DNA of 64,000 bases, taken from positions 3,931,332 through 3,995,331 of the forward strand of contig JAINUF010000027.1 of NCBI GenBank assembly GCA_029718625.1. Direction: 5' to 3'. Under the pieces are notes generated by a model that was given only the letters and a program-made list of their open reading frames with translations, had not been told where the DNA came from and ran no database searches. The position numbers were made by a program, and so were the translations under genes. Of the stretch, positions 9,349 to 22,549 are shown in pieces; position 1 is the stretch's first letter; every line of letters starts with the position of its first letter. This DNA is from Synaphobranchus kaupii. Lineage: Eukaryota; Chordata; Actinopteri; Anguilliformes; Synaphobranchidae.

Positions 9349-12318
9349 GTTAAAATGGCACCATCTTGTGGTCAAAATGTGGTAGTACTGTTATATACAA
9401 GGATATGAGATGGCCAACTTCAAACTCTAATTAAACTTCATGGGGGGATTTAACCATCACCATTTTCACTGTGCATATTTATAAATATATGAAGAAATAA
9501 TAATCCAAGTCACAGCTTCGCATGTGTTTTTCCCGCATAATTTATGCTAACAGATATTGGTGATTTTAAACATGTTTCAACCTCTCTTTTTCACTCCAGC
9601 TTTTCTGCAGCCCCGCAAGCAATTGTGGCCCCGGTTTATCTGTGTGCAAACCCAGTGCGTACGTTCTGAAGTGTGCCGTGTCCCAGGTGCAGTGGTATGT
9701 ATATTTTATGTCTCAGACTCAGGTCCCAGGGCCTCGTTGTCACGACTTTGGCCTGGTTCATATCTCAACACTTGTGAATTGTAGTATCAGAATCCATGTC
9801 AAGAACTAGGCCCGTTACAGGTGTCGAGAATTTACGGCAGATACAAGTCTTAAGGCCTCAGAGTGCGACCAGCAGCTGCAACAAGCCTTAAGACCGTCTG
9901 GAATCTGCCCTGGGTGGATCCATGACCCAAAACCTCTGAAATCTGTGCCGTCCTAGGCTCATAATTGGTGAAATTGTGGCCACATGGCCAATAAAACTAA
10001 CCGTTTGGTAAATAATGAAGAATTCAAAGACAAAGCAAATGATAACGAGCCAAACCTGCATTGTGTTAAGGAAAAAATTTAACTTGCGTTCAATTACCTA
10101 ATTAGGAGCCTAATCACCTGAGTTGTTACTTCTTCTTTGTAATTGTTTGCAATATAACACAATGAGCATAATGAACATGGGGTTTTTTTTCTTCTTCATG
10201 GCATGCATAGCTATTGCTAACATAACGTGGCTTAAGAGAGTAAAGATTTTAAAGTGTTCTCTCTATACAATAAAACACTAATTAAGAAAAAATAACAGCT
10301 TGTTAAAATTCTGGTATTGCAATTGTGGTTGGAACGAAAACCAGCATACCAGGGGTACTCCAAGACCAGGGTTGGGAACCACTGATATAGAGGATACAAG
10401 AGTTTGGCAATCTCAACAAGCCTGCCAAGTTTGGTGATTCTAGGCCAAACCAGCTCACGGGAATTTTAGGTGAAAGGGGAGAAAAAAAGAAAAAAAAAGA
10501 ATCTGAACAAAAACAATAGGGTACCAGCAGCTACGTCCCCTAATAAACAAGCAAACTGCTGGCTATTAGCTTTGCAGCTGCAATTACTGGGATTATTATA
10601 AATTGCTGTGTAGCATTCTCTGTGTGGTCTTTTCAGCAGGTGATCTGTTCGGGAGTGCAGCATCGTGTCATATGACTCTATAAGATCTGGTTTGAGTTTG
10701 AGAGAGAGCATGTCTCTGACAGGAATTGTCTCTCATTGAAACTAGAGCAAGAGAACAAGATCTATGCAGATGCAGTCAGTAAATGTGGGCCATAGACTAT
10801 ATCTACTGCTGTCTTTCCTTACCAGCTCTGCTGATTAAATTATACTGAGTCAGCTCGGAGTCCATCCACAGGACTCGGACCAGTGGTTTTAAACGGACTT
10901 ATCTTGCTGCAGACCTTCTCCAGTTGAGTAACAGAATCAGCAATAGCAGCAGAGTGTCTAGTTTTTGGTGTCAGAGCTAGTATTCATATCAAAGAATATG
11001 GCCATGCTTGGCACAAAATGGTGACGTTATCTGTAGTGCCACCTTTTCCAGGAGAGACGGATACCATCTAGGAGCCGGTGTGGTAGTGTTAGCTTTCACA
11101 GTGCGGGAGGCATGTCCACTCTACTGGACATGTACAGGCCTGCTACACATTTGTCTAGTACGACATTTCTATTTCTTCAGTGTGTGAAGCATCTCTGTCA
11201 GCTCTTGCAGTTGTAAATCTGAGTCTCAGTGTGACTATGAATACATAACCAATGCCTTTTTCTGCCTGAAATATTATAGTGCAATGTGAGTGTGTGTATA
11301 CATCACGTTCTGTACAGTTATTTGTAGTGTAATTGACCCCTGGTTCTGCGTAGGGTAACAAGATCTGAGAATGGCTGGTAGCTCACAGAACATAGCTAGC
11401 TATAGCTCAGCCCGCTCCCTACACATTAACATCTCACACTTTTCTGACCAGACGTCTTCTACTCTTACTCTGAAAAAATACCATGCACTGTGTGCATCAC
11501 AAGACTCCAAAAATGCATCCTCCTTTCCTCCACTACCACCTCCTCTCCTCCGGCCCCAGAAGCCGATCTTTGTGTCCTAATCTAATATTGCTGATTACAT
11601 ATTAATGGTTACATATTAATTAAATGACGCAAACCGCAATGTCAGGTACACTTTATGCTGTACGTGCAACTACTTGTACTTTTGCATACTTCCGGGTAGG
11701 AGATGAGTGGAGGTGAGGAGCGAGGAATATTGGGACTCACCCTCTGTGGTGCTAGCTGCTGGCAGCTACCCCATTGTTGATTTTCAACAATGCATTTGTC
11801 TGTGTGATTCTGCATTTGTGAATGCACCCTGGTTTGCTCCTGCTCACGTCAACCAATCACATGCACACACTGGCTGTGTCACATGCACAGTGTGTGTAAC
11901 ATGTTTTGTGGTCTTCCTCAGTGAGGAGGGAATGAGAGTGGATTTTGTAGTAGTAAATTGGATAATTGCGGAACGGGATTGAATGATTGAATGAGTGGTT
12001 GGTACTCATGGGGGAATTGATTGATTGAAGTGGGGACGCAAGGGGCTGGGTTTCCTGAGGGAATAAATGGAACGCACCTGGAGTGAAAGGGGAGAATTGA
12101 CGGAGGGTGAGCGAGAGAGGGTGGCTTGCCTCTGAGCTCCCGAAATGTTTGACAGTGTATTTTCTTTTCGTTTGGTTTATTAAGTTTGGTTAGCTTTTAT
12201 TTCTGTGCGAATGTGTTGTGTTGTGTGTACGGTGGCGTACTGCAGAGTGCGACGGAGCCAGTGGAACCGGGGATATTGTGATGAGCTTTTGCTGGGGGAA
12301 ACGACTTCCCCTAGACTG
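9349..12318 (+). mobile_element. Element copy C, 3' part replaced by array 2
   Basis: It covers element positions 1 to about 2970, from GTTAAAATGG to CTAGACTG. It has the beta 5' haplotype (CTGTGCATAT; CTGCAGCCCCGCAAG) and the same class II 3' markers as copy B, and stops at the identical breakpoint. Interior content is as in copy A: AT-rich DNA, an interspersed-repeat-like segment near 10267-10384, a purine tract, and unrecognised DNA. No gene is seen. It lacks the nested 526-bp element and the 3' terminal repeat. Confidence 0.85.
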
Positions 12319-12623
12319 CGAACCCCAACCCAAAAGTGCGAACCCCAACCCAAAAGTGCGAACCCCAACCCAAAAGTGCGAACCCCAACCCAAAAGTGCG
12401 AACCCCAACCCAAAAGTGCGAACCCCAACCCAAAAGTGCGAACCCCAACCCAAAAGTGCGAACCCCAACCCAAAAGTGCGAACCCCAACCCAAAAGTGCG
12501 AACCCCAACCCAAAAGTGCGAACCCCAACCCAAAAGTGCGAACCCCAACCCAAAAGTGCGAACCCCAACCCAAAAGTGCGTGCGAACCCCAACCCAAAAG
12601 TGCGTGCGAACCCCAACCCAAAA

Positions 12624-15460
12624 GTGCGTGCGAACCCCAACCCAAAAGTGCGTGCGAACCCCAACCCAAAAGTGCGTGCGAACCCCAACCCAAAAGTGCG
12701 TGCGAACCCCAACCCAAAAGTGCGTGCGAACCCCAACCCAAAAGTGCGTGCGAACCCCAACCCAAAAGTGCGAACCCCAACCCAAAAGTGCGAACCCCAA
12801 CCCAAAAGTGCGAACCCCAACCCAAAAGTGCGTGCGAACCCCAACCCAAAAGTGCGTGCGAACCCCAACCCAAAAGTGCGTGCGAACCCCAACCCAAAAG
12901 TGCGTGCGGACCCCAACCCAAAAGTGCGTGCGGACCCCAACCCAAAAGTGCGTGCGAACCCCAACCCAAAAGTGCGTGCGGACCCCAACCCAAAAGTGCG
13001 TGCGGACCCCAACCCAAAAGTGCGTGCGGACCCCAACCCAAAAGTGCGTGCGGACCCCAACCCAAAAGTGCGTGCGGACCCCAACCCAAAAGTGCGTGCG
13101 GACCCCAACCCAAAAGTGCGTGCGGACCCCAACCCAAAAGTGCGTGCGGACCCCAACCCAAAAGTGCGTGCGGACCCCAACCCAAAAGTGCGTGCGGACC
13201 CCAACCCAAAAGTGCGTGCGGACCCCAACCCAAAAGTGCGTGCGGACCCCAACCCAAAAGTGCGTGCGGACCCCAACCCAAAAGTGCGTGCGGACCCCAA
13301 CCCAAAAGTGCGTGCGGACCCCAACCCAAAAGTGCGTGCGGACCCCAACCCAAAAGTGCGTGCGGACCCCAACCCAAAAGTGCGTGCGGACCCCAACCCA
13401 AAAGTGCGTGCGGACCCCAACCCAAAAGTGCGTGCGGACCCCAACCCAAAAGTGCGTGCGGACCCCAACCCAAAAGTGCGTGCGGACCCCAACCGAAAAG
13501 TGCGTGCGGACCCCAACCCAAAAGTGCGTGCGGACCCCAACCCAAAAGTGCGTGCGGACCCCAACCCAAAAGTGCGTGCGGACCCCAACCCAAAAGTGCG
13601 TGCGGACCCCAACCCAAAAGTGCGTGCGGACCCCAACCCAAAAGTGCGTGCGGACCCCAACCCAAAAGTGCGTGCGGACCCCAACCGAAAAGTACGTGCG
13701 GACCCCAACCCAAAAGTGCGTGCGGACCCCAACCGAAAAGTGCGTGCGGACCCCAACCCAAAAGTGCGTGCGGACCCCAACCCAAAAGTGCGTGCGGACC
13801 CCAACCGAAAAGTGCGTGCGGACCCCAACCCAAAAGTGCGTGCGGACCCCAACCGAAAAGTGCGTGCGGACCCCAACCCAAAAGTGCGTGCGGACCCCAA
13901 CCGAAAAGTGCGTGCGGACCCCAACCCAAAAGTGCGTGCGGACCCCAACCCAAAAGTGCGTGCGGACCCCAACCGAAAAGTGCGTGCGGACCCCAACCCA
14001 AAAGTGCGTGCGGACCCCAACCCAAAAGTGCGTGCGGACCCCAACCGAAAAGTGCGTGCGGACCCCAACCCAAAAGTGCGTGCGGACCCCAACCCAAAAG
14101 TGCGTGCGGACCCCAACCGAAAAGTGCGTGCGGACCCCAACCCAAAAGTGCGTGCGGACCCCAACCCAAAAGTGCGTGCGGACCCCAACCCAAAAGTGCG
14201 TGCGAACCCCAACCCAAAAGTGCGTGCGAACCCCAACCCAAAAGTGCGTGCGAACCCCAACCCAAAAGTGCGTGCGAACCCCAACCCAAAAGTGCGTGCG
14301 AACCCCAACCCAAAAGTGCGTGCGAACCCCAACCCAAAAGTGCGAACCCCAACCCAAAAGTGCGAACCCCAACCCAAAAGTGCGAACCCCAACCCAAAAG
14401 TGCGTGCGAACCCCAACCCAAAAGTGCGTGCGAACCCCAACCCAAAAGTGCGTGCGAACCCCAACCCAAAAGTGCGTGCGGACCCCAACCCAAAAGTGCG
14501 TGCGGACCCCAACCCAAAAGTGCGTGCGAACCCCAACCCAAAAGTGCGTGCGGACCCCAACCCAAAAGTGCGTGCGGACCCCAACCCAAAAGTGCGTGCG
14601 GACCCCAACCCAAAAGTGCGTGCGGACCCCAACCCAAAAGTGCGTGCGGACCCCAACCCAAAAGTGCGTGCGGACCCCAACCCAAAAGTGCGTGCGGACC
14701 CCAACCCAAAAGTGCGTGCGGACCCCAACCCAAAAGTGCGTGCGGACCCCAACCCAAAAGTGCGTGCGGACCCCAACCCAAAAGTGCGTGCGGACCCCAA
14801 CCCAAAAGTGCGTGCGGACCCCAACCCAAAAGTGCGTGCGGACCCCAACCCAAAAGTGCGTGCGGACCCCAACCCAAAAGTGCGTGCGGACCCCAACCCA
14901 AAAGTGCGTGCGGACCCCAACCCAAAAGTGCGTGCGGACCCCAACCCAAAAGTGCGTGCGGACCCCAACCCAAAAGTGCGTGCGGACCCCAACCCAAAAG
15001 TGCGTGCGGACCCCAACCCAAAAGTGCGTGCGGACCCCAACCCAAAAGTGCGTGCGGACCCCAACCGAAAAGTGCGTGCGGACCCCAACCCAAAAGTGCG
15101 TGCGGACCCCAACCCAAAAGTGCGTGCGGACCCCAACCCAAAAGTGCGTGCGGACCCCAACCCAAAAGTGCGTGCGGACCCCAACCCAAAAGTGCGTGCG
15201 GACCCCAACCCAAAAGTGCGTGCGGACCCCAACCCAAAAGTGCGTGCGGACCCCAACCGAAAAGTACGTGCGGACCCCAACCCAAAAGTGCGTGCGGACC
15301 CCAACCGAAAAGTGCGTGCGGACCCCAACCCAAAAGTGCGTGCGGACCCCAACCCAAAAGTGCGTGCGGACCCCAACCGAAAAGTGCGTGCGGACCCCAA
15401 CCCAAAAGTGCGTGCGGACCCCAACCGAAAAGTGCGTGCGGACCCCAACCCAAAAGTGCG
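12624..15460. repeat. Higher-order duplication, 1572-bp period, in array 2
   Basis: The blocks about 12624-14195 and 14196-15460 correspond marker for marker. The isolated GAACC unit is at 12957 and 14529, the GTACG variant at 13694 and 15266, and CCG variants at 13495/15067, 13735/15307, 13807/15379 and 13855/15427. All pairs differ by exactly 1572. The register fails at 13903 (its partner would be 15475), so the second block is incomplete. Confidence 0.88.
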
Positions 15461-18400
15461 TGCGGACCCCAACCCAAAAGTGCGTGCGGACCCCAACCGA
15501 AAAGTGCGTGCGGACCCCAACCCAAAAGTGCGTGCGGACCCCAACCCAAAAGTGCGTGCGGACCCCAACCGAAAAGTGCGTGCGGACCCCAACCCAAAAG
15601 TGCGTGCGGACCCCAACCCAAAACTGCGTGCGGACCCCAACCCAAAAGTGCGTGCGGACCCCAACCCAAAAGTGCGTGCGGACCCCAACCGAAAAGTGCG
15701 TGCGGACCCCAACCCAAAAGTGCGTGCGGACCCCAACCCAAAAGTGCGTGCGGACCCCAACCCAAAAGTGCGTGCGGACCCCAACCCAAAAGTGCGTGCG
15801 GACCCCAACCGAAAAGTGCGTGCGGACCCCAACCCAAAAGTGCGTGCGGACCCCAACCCAAAAGTGCGTGCGGACCCCAACCGAAAAGTGCGTGCGGACC
15901 CCAACCCAAAAGTGCGTGCGGACCCCAACCCAAAAGTGCGTGCGGACCCCAACCGAAAAGTGCGTGCGGACCCCAACCCAAAAGTGCGTGCGGACCCCAA
16001 CCCAAAAGTGCGTGCGGACCCCAACCGAAAAGTGCGTGCGGGCCCCAACCGAAAAGTGCGTGCGGACCCCAACCCAAAAGTGCGTGCGGACCCCAACCCA
16101 AAAGTGCGTGCGGACCCCAACCGAAAAGTGCGTGCGGACCCCAACCGAAAAGTGCGTGCGGACCCCAACCGAAAAGTGCGTGCGGACCCCAACCCAAAAG
16201 TGCGTGCGGACCCCAACCCAAAAGTGCGTGCGGACCCCAACCCAAAAGTGCGTGCGGACCCCAACCCAAAAGTGCGTGCGGACCCCAACCCAAAAGTGCG
16301 TGCGGACCCCAACCCAAAAGTGCGTGCGGACCCCAACCGAAAAGTGCGTGCGGACCCCAACCCAAAAGTGCGTGCGGACCCCAACCGAAAAGTGCGTGCG
16401 GACCCCAACCCAAAAGTGCGTGCGGACCCCAACCGAAAAGTGCGTGCGGACCCCAACCGAAAAGTGCGTGCGGACCCCAACCCAAAAGTGCGTGCGGACC
16501 CCAACCCAAAAGTGCGTGCGGACCCCAACCGAAAAGTGCGTGCGGACCCCAACCCAAAAGTGCGTGCGGACCCCAACCGAAAAGTGCGTGCGGACCCCAA
16601 CCCAAAAGTGCGTGCGGACCCCAACCCAAAAGTGCGTGCGGACCCCAACCGAAAAGTGCGTGCGGACCCCAACCCAAAAGTGCGTGCGGACCCCAACCCA
16701 AAAGTGCGTGCGGACCCCAACCGAAAAGTGCGTGCGGACCCCAACCCAAAAGTGCGTGCGGACCCCAACCCAAAAGTGCGTGCGGACCCCAACCGAAAAG
16801 TGCGTGCGGACCCCAACCCAAAAGTGCGTGCGGACCCCAACCCAAAAGTGCGTGCGGACCCCAACCGAAAAGTGCGTGCGGGCCCCAACCGAAAAGTGCG
16901 TGCGGACCCCAACCCAAAAGTGCGTGCGGACCCCAACCCAAAAGTGCGTGCGGACCCCAACCGAAAAGTGCGTGCGGACCCCAACCGAAAAGTGCGTGCG
17001 GACCCCAACCGAAAAGTGCGTGCGGACCCCAACCGAAAAGTGCGTGCGGACCCCAACCGAAAAGTGCGTGCGGACCCCAACCCAAAAGTGCGTGCGGACC
17101 CCAACCCAAAAGTGCGTGCGGACCCCAACCCAAAAGTGCGTGCGGACCCCAACCCAAAAGTGCGTGCGGACCCCAACCCAAAAGTGCGTGCGGACCCCAA
17201 CCCAAAAGTGCGTGCGGACCCCAACCCAAAAGTGCGTGCGGACCCCAACCCAAAAGTGCGTGCGGGCCCCAACCGAAAAGTGCGTGCGGACCCCAACCCA
17301 AAAGTGCGTGCGGACCCCAACCCAAAAGTGCGTGCGGACCCCAACCGAAAAGTGCGTGCGGACCCCAACCGAAAAGTGCGTGCGGACCCCAACCGAAAAG
17401 TGCGTGCGGACCCCAACCGAAAAGTGCGTGCGGACCCCAACCCAAAAGTGCGTGCGGACCCCAACCCAAAAGTGCGTGCGGACCCCAACCCAAAAGTGCG
17501 TGCGGACCCCAACCCAAAAGTGCGTGCGGACCCCAACCCAAAAGTGCGTGCGGACCCCAACCGAAAAGTGCGTGCGGACCCCAACCCAAAAGTGCGTGCG
17601 GACCCCAACCGAAAAGTGCGTGCGGACCCCAACCCAAAAGTGCGTGCGGACCCCAACCCAAAAGTGCGTGCGGACCCCAACCCAAAAGTGCGTGCGGACC
17701 CCAACCCAAAAGTGCGTGCGGACCCCAACCCAAAAGTGCGTGCGGACCCCAACCCAAAAGTGCGTGCGGACCCCAACCGAAAAGTGCGTGCGGACCCCAA
17801 CCCAAAAGTGCGTGCGGACCCCAACCCAAAAGTGCGTGCGGACCCCAACCCAAAAGTGCGTGCGGACCCCAACCCAAAAGTGCGTGCGGACCCCAACCCA
17901 AAAGTGCGTGCGGACCCCAACCGAAAAGTGCGTGCGGACCCCAACCCAAAAGTGCGTGCGGACCCCAACCCAAAAGTGCGTGCGGACCCCAACCGAAAAG
18001 TGCGTGCGGACCCCAACCCAAAAGTGCGTGCGGACCCCAACCCAAAAGTGCGTGCGGACCCCAACCGAAAAGTGCGTGCGGACCCCAACCCAAAAGTGCG
18101 TGCGGACCCCAACCCAAAAGTGCGTGCGGACCCCAACCCAAAAGTGCGTGCGGACCCCAACCCAAAAGTGCGTGCGGACCCCAACCCAAAAGTGCGTGCG
18201 GACCCCAACCCAAAAGTGCGTGCGGACCCCAACCGAAAAGTGCGTGCGGACCCCAACCCAAAAGTGCGTGCGGACCCCAACCGAAAAGTGCGTGCGGACC
18301 CCAACCCAAAAGTGCGTGCGGACCCCAACCGAAAAGTGCGTGCGGACCCCAACCCAAAAGTGCGTGCGGACCCCAACCGAAAAGTGCGTGCGGACCCCAA

Positions 18401-18959
18401 CCCAAAAGTGCGTGCGGACCCCAACCCAAAAGTGCGTGCGGACCCCAACCGAAAAGTGCGTGCGGACCCCAACCCAAAAGTGCGTGCGGACCCCAACCCA
18501 AAAGTGCGTGCGGACCCCAACCGAAAAGTGCGTGCGGACCCCAACCCAAAAGTGCGTGCGGACCCCAACCCAAAAGTGCGTGCGGACCCCAACCGAAAAG
18601 TGCGTGCGGACCCCAACCCAAAAGTGCGTGCGGACCCCAACCCAAAAGTGCGTGCGGACCCCAACCGAAAAGTGCGTGCGGACCCCAACCGAAAAGTGCG
18701 TGCGGACCCCAACCCAAAAGTGCGTGCGGACCCCAACCCAAAAGTGCGTGCGGACCCCAACCCAAAAGTGCGTGCGGACCCCAACCCAAAAGTGCGTGCG
18801 GACCCCAACCCAAAAGTGCGTGCGGACCCCAACCCAAAAGTGCGTGCGGACCCCAACCCAAAAGTGCGTGCGGACCCCAACCGAAAAGTGCGTGCGGACC
18901 CCAACCCAAAAGTGCGTGCGGACCCCAACCCAAAAGTGCGTGCGGACCCCAACCGAAAA

Positions 18960-18988
18960 GGGGTCCGCACTTTTGGGTTGGGGTCCGC
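18960..18988 (-). repeat. 29-bp inverted unit insertion (array 2, first)
   Basis: Roughly one unit in reverse orientation, starting GGGGTCCGCAC and ending GGGGTCCGC, between AACCGAAAA and AAAAGTGCG. With the preceding unit it forms a perfect 9-bp stem (GCGGACCCC with GGGGTCCGC) around a 9-base loop. Confidence 0.92.
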
Positions 18989-21900
18989 AAAAGTGCGTGC
19001 GGACCCCAACCCAAAAGTGCGTGCGGACCCCAACCCAAAAGTGCGTGCGGACCCCAACCGAAAAGTGCGTGCGGACCCCAACCCAAAAGTGCGTGCGGAC
19101 CCCAACCCAAAAGTGCGTGCGGACCCCAACCGAAAAGTGCGTGCGGACCCCAACCCAAAAGTGCGTGCGGACCCCAACCCAAAACTGCGTGCGGACCCCA
19201 ACCCAAAAGTGCGTGCGGACCCCAACCCAAAAGTGCGTGCGGACCCCAACCGAAAAGTGCGTGCGGACCCCAACCCAAAAGTGCGTGCGGACCCCAACCC
19301 AAAAGTGCGTGCGGACCCCAACCCAAAAGTGCGTGCGGACCCCAACCCAAAAGTGCGTGCGGACCCCAACCGAAAAGTGCGTGCGGACCCCAACCCAAAA
19401 GTGCGTGCGGACCCCAACCCAAAAGTGCGTGCGGACCCCAACCGAAAAGTGCGTGCGGACCCCAACCCAAAAGTGCGTGCGGACCCCAACCCAAAAGTGC
19501 GTGCGGACCCCAACCGAAAAGTGCGTGCGGACCCCAACCCAAAAGTGCGTGCGGACCCCAACCCAAAAGTGCGTGCGGACCCCAACCGAAAAGTGCGTGC
19601 GGGCCCCAACCGAAAAGTGCGTGCGGACCCCAACCCAAAAGTGCGTGCGGACCCCAACCCAAAAGTGCGTGCGGACCCCAACCGAAAAGTGCGTGCGGAC
19701 CCCAACCGAAAAGTGCGTGCGGACCCCAACCGAAAAGTGCGTGCGGACCCCAACCCAAAAGTGCGTGCGGACCCCAACCCAAAAGTGCGTGCGGACCCCA
19801 ACCCAAAAGTGCGTGCGGACCCCAACCCAAAAGTGCGTGCGGACCCCAACCCAAAAGTGCGTGCGGACCCCAACCCAAAAGTGCGTGCGGACCCCAACCG
19901 AAAAGTGCGTGCGGACCCCAACCCAAAAGTGCGTGCGGACCCCAACCGAAAAGTGCGTGCGGACCCCAACCCAAAAGTGCGTGCGGACCCCAACCGAAAA
20001 GTGCGTGCGGACCCCAACCGAAAAGTGCGTGCGGACCCCAACCCAAAAGTGCGTGCGGACCCCAACCCAAAAGTGCGTGCGGACCCCAACCGAAAAGTGC
20101 GTGCGGACCCCAACCCAAAAGTGCGTGCGGACCCCAACCGAAAAGTGCGTGCGGACCCCAACCCAAAAGTGCGTGCGGACCCCAACCCAAAAGTGCGTGC
20201 GGACCCCAACCGAAAAGTGCGTGCGGACCCCAACCCAAAAGTGCGTGCGGACCCCAACCCAAAAGTGCGTGCGGACCCCAACCGAAAAGTGCGTGCGGAC
20301 CCCAACCCAAAAGTGCGTGCGGACCCCAACCCAAAAGTGCGTGCGGACCCCAACCGAAAAGTGCGTGCGGACCCCAACCCAAAAGTGCGTGCGGACCCCA
20401 ACCCAAAAGTGCGTGCGGACCCCAACCGAAAAGTGCGTGCGGGCCCCAACCGAAAAGTGCGTGCGGACCCCAACCCAAAAGTGCGTGCGGACCCCAACCC
20501 AAAAGTGCGTGCGGACCCCAACCGAAAAGTGCGTGCGGACCCCAACCGAAAAGTGCGTGCGGACCCCAACCGAAAAGTGCGTGCGGACCCCAACCGAAAA
20601 GTGCGTGCGGACCCCAACCGAAAAGTGCGTGCGGACCCCAACCCAAAAGTGCGTGCGGACCCCAACCCAAAAGTGCGTGCGGACCCCAACCCAAAAGTGC
20701 GTGCGGACCCCAACCCAAAAGTGCGTGCGGACCCCAACCCAAAAGTGCGTGCGGACCCCAACCCAAAAGTGCGTGCGGACCCCAACCCAAAAGTGCGTGC
20801 GGACCCCAACCGAAAAGTGCGTGCGGGCCCCAACCGAAAAGTGCGTGCGGACCCCAACCCAAAAGTGCGTGCGGACCCCAACCCAAAAGTGCGTGCGGAC
20901 CCCAACCGAAAAGTGCGTGCGGACCCCAACCGAAAAGTGCGTGCGGACCCCAACCGAAAAGTGCGTGCGGACCCCAACCGAAAAGTGCGTGCGGACCCCA
21001 ACCCAAAAGTGCGTGCGGACCCCAACCCAAAAGTGCGTGCGGACCCCAACCCAAAAGTGCGTGCGGACCCCAACCCAAAAGTGCGTGCGGACCCCAACCC
21101 AAAAGTGCGTGCGGACCCCAACCGAAAAGTGCGTGCGGACCCCAACCCAAAAGTGCGTGCGGACCCCAACCGAAAAGTGCGTGCGGACCCCAACCCAAAA
21201 GTGCGTGCGGACCCCAACCCAAAAGTGCGTGCGGACCCCAACCCAAAAGTGCGTGCGGACCCCAACCCAAAAGTGCGTGCGGACCCCAACCCAAAAGTGC
21301 GTGCGGACCCCAACCCAAAAGTGCGTGCGGACCCCAACCGAAAAGTGCGTGCGGACCCCAACCCAAAAGTGCGTGCGGACCCCAACCCAAAAGTGCGTGC
21401 GGACCCCAACCCAAAAGTGCGTGCGGACCCCAACCCAAAAGTGCGTGCGGACCCCAACCCAAAAGTGCGTGCGGACCCCAACCGAAAAGTGCGTGCGGAC
21501 CCCAACCCAAAAGTGCGTGCGGACCCCAACCCAAAAGTGCGTGCGGACCCCAACCGAAAAGTGCGTGCGGACCCCAACCCAAAAGTGCGTGCGGACCCCA
21601 ACCCAAAAGTGCGTGCGGACCCCAACCGAAAAGTGCGTGCGGACCCCAACCCAAAAGTGCGTGCGGACCCCAACCCAAAAGTGCGTGCGGACCCCAACCC
21701 AAAAGTGCGTGCGGACCCCAACCCAAAAGTGCGTGCGGACCCCAACCCAAAAGTGCGTGCGGACCCCAACCCAAAAGTGCGTGCGGACCCCAACCGAAAA
21801 GTGCGTGCGGACCCCAACCCAAAAGTGCGTGCGGACCCCAACCGAAAAGTGCGTGCGGACCCCAACCCAAAAGTGCGTGCGGACCCCAACCGAAAAGTGC

Positions 21901-22520
21901 GTGCGGACCCCAACCCAAAAGTGCGTGCGGACCCCAACCGAAAAGTGCGTGCGGACCCCAACCCAAAAGTGCGTGCGGACCCCAACCCAAAAGTGCGTGC
22001 GGACCCCAACCGAAAAGTGCGTGCGGACCCCAACCCAAAAGTGCGTGCGGACCCCAACCCAAAAGTGCGTGCGGACCCCAACCGAAAAGTGCGTGCGGAC
22101 CCCAACCCAAAAGTGCGTGCGGACCCCAACCCAAAAGTGCGTGCGGACCCCAACCGAAAAGTGCGTGCGGACCCCAACCCAAAAGTGCGTGCGGACCCCA
22201 ACCCAAAAGTGCGTGCGGACCCCAACCGAAAAGTGCGTGCGGACCCCAACCGAAAAGTGCGTGCGGACCCCAACCCAAAAGTGCGTGCGGACCCCAACCC
22301 AAAAGTGCGTGCGGACCCCAACCCAAAAGTGCGTGCGGACCCCAACCCAAAAGTGCGTGCGGACCCCAACCCAAAAGTGCGTGCGGACCCCAACCCAAAA
22401 GTGCGTGCGGACCCCAACCCAAAAGTGCGTGCGGACCCCAACCGAAAAGTGCGTGCGGACCCCAACCCAAAAGTGCGTGCGGACCCCAACCCAAAAGTGC
22501 GTGCGGACCCCAACCGAAAA

Positions 22521-22549
22521 GGGGTCCGCACTTTTGGGTTGGGGTCCGC
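22521..22549 (-). repeat. 29-bp inverted unit insertion (array 2, second)
   Basis: Identical in sequence and flanks to the insertion at 18960, exactly 3561 bp away, so it was copied with the surrounding block. Confidence 0.92.

Larger units (their letters stand above)
15428..22549. repeat. Higher-order duplication, 3561-bp period, in array 2
   Basis: The blocks about 15428-18988 and 18989-22549 share rare variants at exact 3561-bp spacing. These are AAAACTGCG at 15624/19185, GGGCCCC at 16042/19603, 16882/20443 and 17266/20827, and the 29-bp inverted insertion at 18960/22521. One difference noted is that the unit preceding the third GGGCCCC marker ends CCC in the first block and CCG in the second. 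This indicates a recent kilobase-scale tandem duplication. Confidence 0.9.
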
